DNA of 64,000 bases from Cinclus cinclus (lineage: Eukaryota; Chordata; Aves; Passeriformes; Cinclidae): assembly GCF_963662255.1 (NCBI RefSeq), contig NC_085059.1:15099234-15163233 (forward strand), in the 5' to 3' direction. Each line of letters starts with the position of its first letter. Position 1 is the first letter of the stretch. Made by a program: the position numbers and the translations under genes. The notes below the pieces were generated by a model. It saw only the letters and a program-made list of their open reading frames with translations, was not told the origin of the DNA and ran no database searches. Positions 1 through 19,800 of this stretch are shown piece by piece.

Positions 1-993
1 GGGTGGGGAGAGGGGAGTGTTGCTTGTTTCTTTTTGTGGTGAGGAATAGCGTGTTATGTGGGGAGTCATGGTGCAGGTGGTATCTTGGGCGAGGTGCCAC
101 AGTGTTGGGCAGGGCTTTGGTTTGGAAAACTGCTTTTGGAGCAAGCCATGAAGAGGCAGGGCAGGCTGGGGCTTGAGCAGCATTGTCCCATGAATGTGTG
201 GCCCTGCACTGCCCTCTCCCACAGAGGATGCTGGTTTACACAGAATTCTTCAGCCTCTCCTCTGGGGCAGGACTTACTCTGGAGCAGGTTAAATCAGTTT
301 CCAGGCTGCTCTTTGCTGCAGTGACTGGACAGGACCTGGTACCTGAAGCAGCTTGGTCATGGTTCTATTGGTGATTCAGTGAGCCCATGCTCTTAGGAGG
401 GATGGCTCAGACACCTGGGTCCTGGGCCTGAGCTACCTCTAGAAATGAATACATGGCTTGCAGTGCCTTTGGAATGAAAGACCCCAAAGAAAGGATGATT
501 TGTCATAAAGAAAATGAACTTGGGGACCAGCAGTAGTTTTCAGATGTTCTGGCATGTGAACTTGACACTGGGTAACTGAAGGACTGTGTGACTTAGATAA
601 CAACCTGGTGAAACAAGAGGAAAAGGACCTTTGGAAATAGCATTTAGTGCCTCTTTCCTCTCTTCTCAGCTGACCTCCTGGGCAGTACAAACATTCAGCC
701 TGTGCTCTCTGCCCTCTGTGTGCCTGGCTGGTGAGTCCTCCTGCTTGGTGCACCTGGGCTTGGGCAGGATTTGCTGTCCTGGCTCAGGTGCCACAGCCAG
801 TCCCACTTCTGCCCCCTGCAAGATAACAGGGATGTGCTTCAGAACTATCTGAAAACTCGTGTTGTTTAGATTTTAATCGGCTAGCTTTGTTTGATGTGAG
901 CTCTTTGGGTACTCTGACCCACCTGGCTGCTAAAATCTGTGGCTTTTACACCTGTGTGATAGGGGTTCACCAGGGCTTCCTGTGCTTCCCCAG
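1..993 (+). other. SLC36A1: SLC36A1 intron (partial)
   Basis: This is non-coding sequence upstream of the first visible transporter exon. I looked for the preceding conserved exon, which encodes the segment ending near FVFLADNF in the family, and did not find it, so it lies left of the window. I see no repeat or RNA gene here. Confidence 0.75.
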
Positions 994-11303
<10,310 letters not shown>

Positions 11304-11558
11304 CCATGCCCTGGCCCCGCCGGATGCTGAGCTGGGGTGCATGGACACCAGGCACTGCTTTCCTGGGAATGGCCTCCCCTCTCTCTCCTCTTGGGAAGCT
11401 GGCAGTTTGGTGTGTGAGGGGATGGGGCTGCCCAGCACCGCACCCACCTGGCTACAGCAGGATCCTGCCCTGGGCTCCGGCTGGAAGGTGGGATCCAGCC
11501 TGGGGCAGTGCCTTCCCTCAGGGCTCTTAGGGCACGTGATAGAGCAGAACAGTTCCTC

Positions 11559-11566
11559 TGTAAATA
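11559..11566 (+). promoter_or_regulatory. SLC36A1: Pumilio-type element UGUAAAUA in 3'UTR
   Basis: Exact match to the UGUANAUA consensus bound by PUM proteins, about 255 bases past the SLC36A1 stop. Function is inferred from the motif only. Confidence 0.4.
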
Positions 11567-13646
11567 GGCACTTTGAGAGGTGAGGAATCCCAGGGATGTA
11601 GATTTTATTTTATTTTATTATTTTTTTAAAACCCAACCTTTCCATATTTCCCCTGTCCCTTCAGTCAGGGTGGGGAACAGGGACTACTCTTTTTTGTGCC
11701 AGTTTGATTTTTTTTTTTCTTTGAGCACTTTATTTTTACAGCAACAGGCAAACCTCAGCTCAGGTGAGCGTTCAGCTCCCTCCTCAGCCTTTTGGGGAGG
11801 GTGGGCAGAGCCTGGGGTGTGGAGCATGCTGGGGCCCACAGCTCTCTCTCAGTGGGATCCCCAGCCATGGGTACTGGCTCCTGCAGTGCTTCAGCTGTGT
11901 TTCCAGCTGTCTTGAGCAGGAAGTCTGAACAGGCCCTTGAGCTGGGCACTGGGAATGGTACCTCCCTGGCCTGGGAGAGTTTGCTGACCCCTGGCCCATG
12001 CTTTCAGTAGTGGCACTTCTTTATCCCCATCCAGCGCACAACCCAATACTTGGCTTTCATAAGCTTTACAGAACCGAGGTGTGTGGGGTATGGCTCTGCC
12101 ATAATGGGGGGCTGAGCTGGTCCCCTTTGGGTGGGATGGGGTGTCCCCAGGGGTCACCACATGCTGCCCACATGCCACAAGAATACATCACCTTGTTTAC
12201 AGTGCCTGAGCTGGCCCTGGCACGCTCCACCTGCATCTGCAGGTCGATACTGAATGTCAAATCACACGCAAAAACTCCGTAATATTTCTGTTTTTAACCC
12301 CCTCCTGGTTCCACTCCCTCTGCATCCTCTGCTTCTGCCCAGCTCCTCTCCTCCCATAGGATGCAGCTCCCTGGCACTTCTCCCTGTGCTCCTGTTGCTT
12401 CTTTTGTTGTGGCTGGTGCATGCCTGGTGGGGATGGTCATGTGGCACTGCTGCTTTCCTTTCTCTGAGAGCCCAGCTTCCTTCCTAGAGAGTTTCCTTGC
12501 CTTTCTGCTGGATTTCTACTTTTTTAAAACAAGGGAGAAAATGCATCCTCCACAGGACAGGCTGAACTCCTGCCTGCTAACACAGCATCTCCCAAATGCT
12601 GGCTCTCTTTGGAGAGCCTTCATCCCTCATACCACTGTAGGCATGTCTCCTTGGTGGTGGGCAAAGGCTTCTGGTAGTGGGAAAGGAGGGCGAGTAAACC
12701 ACCAGTGGGCTGTGTTCCCGTTATTTGGTGGAGGGTGAGATTTGTGATCATTTTTGGTGTTTGACCAGGTTCTGTGAGGAGAAGGCTGTGTGGAACATGT
12801 CCCTGCGGCCTGCCTCTCCCTGGGTGGTGCTTGTGTCTGTACTGTGTCCCTTTGCTGGCAGTTCTGGGTGCCACATGCAGGTATGTGGACCTATGGCCAG
12901 GCATGGGGTGGATCTGTGCCATGTCACTGCCCTTTTCCAGCCCCTCTTCTGCTCCCTGCATCTCTTGGGGCTCACCTTGTCTCCTCCAAGGCTGTGCTAG
13001 GAAAGGTTTTAACAGGACCAGCATTGCTTGGTCAGGAGCAGAGCGAAGCTTTAACTCAAATCCTCCCTCTGGAGGGCACCATGGGGATAGAGAGGCAGCA
13101 CCCAGGGCTGGGGAGGGGCTCCAGGGCATGACATAGGCGGGACAAGTGCAATATTCCTGTCCATTTCTGTGTACTGACCCCAGCGTGGCCCTTGGGGTTG
13201 GGTTTGAGTCAGAATTGTCAAGCAGAGGAGGGAGTGCTGTGAGGAGCAGGCGATGTCTGATGCTTCCCCTTGCCCTGCTAGTAGTGCACTCTAAGAAGGC
13301 TGGCCACATTTTAGGGACAGCTGTGTGCCAAGGCATGTCCCCGGCCTTGCACTGGGCATCAGTGGGTTTGCTGATGAGGCTCCTGGCATCCAAACTCACT
13401 CTGCAAGCAGCAGTGAAGACCTCATTTCTAAGGGGGCTGGGATATCACACAAGCATTAAATGGGTTTTGCAACTCTTCCCTTTTATTGGGGTGAACAGAG
13501 GTGTTTGAAGATGGGGCAGATGTGCTTGTGGCACATGTGGTGTGAGAGGCTCTGCTGAGCCAGGGGGAGCTGCCGCAGGACCCGATGGACACGAAAAATT
13601 GACACTTGTATATTGTAGGCTGCTCAGTAACTAAGAAACTTGTCTG

Positions 13647-13654
13647 TGTAAATA
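13647..13654 (+). promoter_or_regulatory. SLC36A1: Second Pumilio-type element UGUAAAUA in 3'UTR
   Basis: A second exact UGUANAUA match, about 115 bases before the AATAAA of SLC36A1. Function is inferred from the motif only. Confidence 0.4.
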
Positions 13655-13767
13655 TAGCAATGGTCACGTTCATGTCTCGTGCCTATGGATATTGTCAGCG
13701 TACAGCATGGGTGGCTGCCCAGCAGCAGAGCTGGTGCTGCACCTGAATCATGTATCTTACTTTAATC

Positions 13768-13773
13768 AATAAA
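13768..13773 (+). terminator. SLC36A1: Polyadenylation signal AATAAA for SLC36A1
   Basis: AATAAA is followed within about 30-60 bases by the GT-rich stretch tttggggtgtgaagtgtggg, the usual layout of a cleavage site. A second aataaa near 13942 could serve as a weaker distal site. Confidence 0.65.
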
Positions 13774-13799
13774 TATGATCTATTTTTTATGTGTAAAGG

Positions 13800-15620
13800 A
13801 TTTGGGGTGTGAAGTGTGGGTTTGTCTTCCAAAAGAAGTGAGAGCAGGAGACGTGGAGCGCATCAGGCAGCCAGGATACCATCCTGTGCTGCTCCCACCC
13901 CCACACAGCATACATGGTTTCACCTCCTAGCAAGGGTTTCAAATAAAAGTGTTCCAGCTTTACTGCCTGGAAAATTTTTCTTTTGACCTCATTTGTGCAA
14001 GTAGGTTGTGGGCAAAGCTTATGGGCTGGGCTTTTCTCTGCTCCACCAAAGCTAAGCATTGGTTTCTCATCTCCCTATTTATGCCAAAAGTGGGGCTGCA
14101 GCTGAAAAAAGAGCCTGGCATGTGCAAAAAGATGGGGGATGCTGAGCTGCTGCTGATCCACCCTAGAGATCAAAGGAGCAAAAGTCAGCCCACAATGGGA
14201 GACTGCCAGCACTGCTGTGGCTCAGCTTATCCTCACTGCTGAATAATTCATGCCATTGCAGTGTGTCATTTCAGGGCTGTTGGGAAATCAGTGCTATAAA
14301 AAGTTCATCTTTAGAAATTCTGGCAGAATTTTTTTCATAAACTAGGAGGCTTTTGCAGGCTGATGAGGACTGTGGATCTGAGGTCACCTGAATGACAGGG
14401 CAAAAGGGAGAGCTGAACATAGGTACTCCTGGTGCTTCAGGGTATTTCTGACTCTGGAGAGTCACCATGGTGGGATCCACAGCTATCCTTTCTTAGGGCT
14501 GAGCATTGCAAGGCTGTCCCCATCCCATGAAATGGCTTTAAGTGAGGCTGTTCCTTCCCAGGTGTCACTTCACCTAGGAAGGAGCTTCATCTCAAGTTGC
14601 CTTTGCCCTTCCCTGTGTTGTGACCACTGGCCAAAGCAACCCTGGGGAGTTTAAAAATCTGAAGGAAAATATCACTTATTTGTGCTGCTGCTGCTGCTGG
14701 GAAGAACAATTTGTGTTCTCCTTATGGGCAAAAGTGGTGCCTGTTGCTGAGGCACCTCAAAATTAAATGTCCTCAAAACAAAGTACAGAAATGCACTATT
14801 TTAGGATGACATTCGAAGGGATTTACCAAGCAGAATAAAACCAATTAGATAAAATAGTTCTAATCTAGGCAGGGACTGCTTTCTACTTAGCAGAGCTGGT
14901 AAAAAAGTTTTGTGGAAGTGCATGAGAGTTCTGAGAGATAAAACAGGTGTTTCTTAGGGATGCAAATTAAAGGCTTCAATTTGGATCCTTTTAGTCCCTT
15001 TACACCTGAGCTAAGAGATACAGGAAGCTCATGGTTTCCCAAAGCAAGACAGCAGCATACTGTGGGTCTGTCTGCCCCATCCCTCTAGCACTTACAGGAT
15101 CCTCAAAAGTGTTTAACTTGGTGTCTTGGTGCTTCTCCGAAAGCTTTTGATGCCCAAACAAAGCTGTTATTCCCTTGGCTGGAGCTAGGCAAGGATGTCC
15201 TATTTACTTAGAAGAGAATCCCTGAGATATTGAATAAAATCATAATAGTAAAAAAATCCAAACTCTTTTTAATACTTTCCAAAAATTCAACAACAAAAAA
15301 CGTTACATCAAACGACCAACCAAAGAAAACCTCTCACGAAGAAACTATACATTTCCAAGCACAAGGACAATCAGGCAAACCCATGCTCAGTAGCCTTGGT
15401 GCCTCTCTCTGCTCAGAGATTCCAGGCGTTGCTGGCCAGGTTTTCTGGGGTACAGCACGGAGTCCCTGCTGTTGGCAGGACTGTGCACAGCTGCATTCAG
15501 TGTGGGACCGTGACAGCCACGGGGACAAAGCTGTGCACACAATCCTGTATACAGCTCAGCTGGGCAGCCTGGTTTGAGTCTGTGGGCAGTTCCTGCTGTA
15601 ACAAACCTTGTTGCTTGGTT
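13800..15620. other. Intergenic region between convergent genes
   Basis: About 1.8 kb between the probable 3' ends of SLC36A1 and FAT2. I see no gene, RNA or clear transposon. There is a short TGC repeat near 14680 and an A-rich stretch at 15220-15310. Confidence 0.6.
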
Positions 15621-15640
15621 TTTCTACAGAAATCGACTCT

Positions 15641-15646
15641 TTTATT
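15641..15646 (-). terminator. FAT2: Possible FAT2 polyadenylation signal
   Basis: Plus-strand tttatt reads AATAAA on the minus strand, about 650 bases past the FAT2 stop. It is the first such hexamer I find downstream. A genomic run of 18 A on the transcript strand (15654-15671) lies just upstream, which could mislead oligo-dT based end mapping. Confidence 0.45.
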
Positions 15647-15653
15647 TTTCTCC

Positions 15654-15671
15654 TTTTTTTTTTTTTTTTTT
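15654..15671. repeat. Poly-T run of 18 (poly-A on FAT2 strand)
   Basis: Eighteen T on the plus strand within the probable FAT2 3'UTR, next to the candidate AATAAA. Confidence 0.85.
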
Positions 15672-16291
15672 CTTTTCCCTTGGACTTCTTTTTAGCCAAT
15701 GAGGGATGTGCTGGTGGGACCAGCTGCATTCCCTCTTCTCTCTCCCAGTGTCAGGGAGCAGGTATGAAGAGGGTTTGCACCAGCTGATCCATTCCATGAA
15801 CAAACTGTTGGCTTGATGCAAGCCCTTGGAGACAGAGCTGAGAGCAGGGAGCCTCTGTACCCCACATGGGGCACTGCTAGTCCTTTCACACCTTTCCCCA
15901 CCATGACTGGTGCCATACCTGCAGTGCTTGCCCTTCTCCTCCTCCTCATCCTCTCTGTGGCCAGGAAGCCTGGGGTGTGAGGAGGTAGCATGTGGTCCTA
16001 CATGGTGAGGAGGCAGTTCCCTTGGTGAGGAGGCAGGTTAGTCATTGGCATCCCAGGAGCATCCTCCATGTCCCAGCAGTGGCTGGAGCATTTCCCCTCT
16101 ATTTGCAGCAGGAGCACCATGGACAGTGAGGGGAAAGATCCAGCCAAAATTACAACCCAGCCATGCAGGGGAAGGATGGTGCAAGCTGAAGGGGACGCAC
16201 ACAGGCCTCCCCTTCAGCAGCGTGTGCCAGCCCCCTGCACTCTGTTCTTCATGGAGATGTGCTTCAGTCCTCATCCCACAAGCAAGCCCCA

Positions 16292-16824
16292 CTAGAACAT
16301 CACCTCCTCGCAGCTCCCGTAGTCACTCTCCACCATGTCGGAGCCCTCGTAGTTGGGTGGTGGCAGGGGCTGGGCTCGGATGCTGGGCTGGTGGCCCAGC
16401 TCACAGTCGGCATAGGAGGGCTGGGCCACGCTCAGCCGCATGCTGACCCTCTTGTAGCCCGGCTCGGGCTGGTACGGGACACCCTCGCCCTGCACCAGCT
16501 GTGCTGGGTAGTAGCTGATGGCCGTGTACTCGTTCTGGCACTGGGATGCTCCCATGTCCACGGGGCCCAGCGGCAGGAAGTCCTCCAGGTTCTGGTTGCT
16601 GTAGCGGGGTGGGATGGGGGCTCGCTTGTTGCTCTGGTCCAGCGGGAAGGGGAAGCCCCCGTAGAGAGCGACCGGCTCCGTGTCTGCTGGGGGAGGGGGT
16701 GGCGGCGGGAGAGGAGGGTGAGAGGAGGAAGCAGGGGGCCCTTGAATGACCTCGTAGTGGGAATATTCCTGGACATCTGATGACAGGTACCGGGGGGGCC
16801 AGTAGGTCGTTTCTGCTGGGTAGA
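16292..16824 (-). CDS. FAT2: FAT2 coding exon 23: distal cytoplasmic tail and stop
   Basis: Residues 4220-4396, TAG stop at 16292-16294. The acceptor is tcttttgttccag; V is completed from the split codon to give [13 protein letters not shown]. It contains a proline run ([10 protein letters not shown]), [39 protein letters not shown] and the end [12 protein letters not shown], all conserved with human FAT2 except for spacer length. Confidence 0.95.
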
Positions 16825-19800
16825 CTGGAACAAAAGAAAGTCTTGTTTAGCTGCAGCTCTAGGAGTTGCGCCTCTCTTGCCCTCCTGCCAATTCCTTCTG
16901 TAAGCTCTGACTGAGCCTGTAGGAGATGTGGCAGACTGGGGAGGAGAGGAGACGTAGGGATAGGGAAGGTGTAGTTGCTAATTTGGGAATTGTGGGGACC
17001 TGAGATCACCCCTGGCTGTGCTGAGGCAGTGTCCCCACCAGCCTACAGATACCCACTACTCTAGCACCCAAAAGACACACTTCATCATTATGTTTGGATA
17101 CAAGAAACTCATATTATGAAGGGATTGGGCCAGAGATCCCCTGGATCTCTCCCTTTCCCTGCAGCTACTCTTGTGAGGAACTCCTGCATGGGATAACCTT
17201 GCTGTCCAGAGCTACTGAAGGGGTTTCCCTGAGAATGTGATCACTCTGCCTAGGAGCACTGATGTAATTGTCTTCACTAAAACTCCTACTCATTTTTAGT
17301 ATCTTAAATTTTTTTTCCAATTTTTTGCTTTTACAGGGTTTTTTGACCCAGGATCACAGCATTAACGGTTTTTCTGCTGATTGTGTACAAGACCAAGCAG
17401 GTTAAAGCAGAAAATTGGGATGTACTGGTGAACTAGGAGGAAAGAGCCAATCAAGGCCCTGTAGCAGAGCTGGGGCAGTATTTGCCCCTGCTCTGCTTTG
17501 CTTTAGCCAACAGCATTTGTCCCTCATGTTTGCAAAGCTCGGATCCACTTTCCAAGGGAAAGAGGGATGTGTAAGAGCAAGAAAAAGCTGTGGCCACTGA
17601 CCCATCTCCTCCCTGGCCCAGGTGCACTTGATGAAGGACTCGTTGTCAGAGTTGGACGGGGGTGCAGCGGGGGGGAGGTTGGGGGCCACACTGCAGACGA
17701 TGGTGCCCCGGTGCTTCGGGGCGTTGGCCGAGTTGAAAGTGATGAACTCGGGGGTGCCGGTGGCTTTGCGCTGCTCCGGCGTGGCCCGGTCCAGGTTGTT
17801 GTGCGCCGTGTCGCTGAGGATGTTGAGCTCGATGGGGGGCACGGGCTGGGTGCCCACACCCACGCTCTTGGAGAACTCGCTCTTGGAGAGCAGGTCGGGG
17901 TCCTCGCGGGCCACCGGCTTGTGAGCCTTGGCGCGGTGGCGGCAGCGCTTGCGGACCAGCACGAAGGCCGCGGCCAGGATGGCCGCCCCCAGCACGCCGG
18001 CCGCGATCTCCGCGATCTCCTCGGGGCCCAGCGCCCACTGCGTGGGCACGATGGCGGGGGTGATGATGGGCTGGGTGCAGTAGTCCCCCTGGTAATCCGA
18101 CGGGCAGATGCAGTGCACGGAGCCCTGGCTGCTCACGCAGCGCCCGGCGTTGTGGCACGGGTTGTCCTGGCACTCCTCTGCCAGCCTCTCACACCTGTGG
18201 GGAGAAAGGGATGGGAGACAGTCTGGGATGTACCAGAACTGCTTCATCCTGTTCAGGCTCTGGCTTACACCACTCAAGGGTGCTCTATCCTGGTCTGCTC
18301 CCCCTCCCTTGCTGGATTCTTGCTGCCTGCTCATCCTGGCAGAGGCTCCTTGAGTATAAAATGATGCTTTTCAAGAGACCATGTTTTACAGGGTGGTCCT
18401 ATTTTTCAGTTCTATGCCCAGATTAAAATGGGGGTCTTTCTGCCTCAGGGCAGTGTTTTGAATTCCAGGGCTAACACTGTACAGAGAGATGCTCCCATCC
18501 TGTCAAATTAGGAAGCCCAGGGTCAGCGTGAGGTGTGTTAACCTCTCATGAAGTCTCCCATGTCCTCCAAGTTGGATGGCTCATTGATGTCTGCAGTTTG
18601 CAGCAAACATTTGGTAAAAGACTAACCTGTGAGGTGGTTAATGGACACCCTTGCTGGAGAGACTTTTTGACATTTTATGGAGCATCTTCAGAACTGATAT
18701 GGAATTTCTAATTTTATCTTGCTCCACCCCACACACAACCTAAATGTTTGCCAACAGTACAGGGGACCCTTCCTTCCAACAGCAATGACCTCCCCATGCT
18801 GGGGGGAATACACAGTGCTTTCATGGCTTTCCTTCCCTTTATTTTGTTCTCATTACAGAACAAACACTGTGAGGTTTGCACTGCTCTTGTAGTCAGTGAT
18901 TTAGGATGTGTGAGCTGGTGTGTGCAATGTGCACCCACAGGATCCAGCTGATGTCAGGTATTACACTGCCACCTAATGCTCAGCTACAGGCTTTTATTCC
19001 AAGAGCTGAACAGGTAATTTCTGCCTTTGCATTGATCCTCAGGACCAGTGTCCATCCTGGCTAAATGGGCAAGGCAGAAGGATGAACTGGGTGTGAAGCT
19101 GTTTGAGCCTGTGCTGGGAATCTCTGACCAGGCTGGGCTGGAGGCAAAGAGGGTGGTCTTGGAGGGGCTGCTGGGCTGGGGTAGTAATGCCCAGTGCTTT
19201 GAGCTGGGATTTGAATTGGGTGAATTGGATGAATCAGAGCTGTAAGTTGGGACAGAGACTTCTTTTGCATGAACCTCGTAGAGCTGGTCCTGGATAGAAG
19301 CAGTCCCTTTAGCACCCTGCAGGATGGGTGTTCAGGCTACTGAAGCAGGGGGCACCTCACAACTCTGCCAGGCAAGTTCCCCCAGCACCCTCCTGCTACC
19401 CAAGGCAGTGTCTGCCTCTACCCTGCTGCCAGGCCCCCCATTGTGAGCTCCCACCATAGCCAAGGTGTTCCCATTACTGCTGAACTCGGCTCCTGTCACA
19501 GGGAGCAGCATTGTGTGGGGAGAGACTCTCCCCCAGCAAGGAGAGGCTTTGCACTGCTCCACAGCACCTGCAGGCACCAAGGTATCTGTAAGCAGAGGAG
19601 GTGTCTCTGTTTTCCCTCCTGCTCAGAGGAGATGGGCACAGAGGGGCAATGGCTACATTATTTGTGTCCTGCTCTGCTCAGCTCTGCCCTTGAACACCTC
19701 CCAGCTGCAATGCTCAGGTGCCTGCAGCTTGCCATTAATCCCAGAGTGTGTGGGTCTGGTGAGCTCCAGAGAAGTGCAATGCTCACGTTTTCAGCCCATC

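Larger units (their letters stand above)
11304..13795 (+). other. SLC36A1: SLC36A1 3' untranslated region
   Basis: The region between the TGA stop and the AATAAA at 13768-13773, about 2.5 kb. It contains AU-rich sequence at 11603-11632 and two exact UGUAAAUA Pumilio-type elements at 11559-11566 and 13647-13654. No splice is needed to explain it. The end point is inferred from the signal and the GT-rich sequence after it. Confidence 0.65.
15622..16291 (-). other. FAT2: Probable FAT2 3' untranslated region
   Basis: Sequence between the TAG stop at 16292-16294 and the candidate AATAAA. Its length is inferred only from that signal, and a more distal end is possible. Confidence 0.45.

Noticed and set aside
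12620..13399. Open frame of 259 codons on the minus strand
   Set aside because: It lies opposite the SLC36A1 3'UTR, has no recognisable domain, low-complexity composition and no splice or promoter support.
17567..18364. Open frame of 265 codons on the plus strand
   Set aside because: It lies antisense to the GC-rich FAT2 exon 22. GC-rich coding sequence often leaves the opposite strand open. No domain is recognisable and the minus-strand reading is clearly FAT2.
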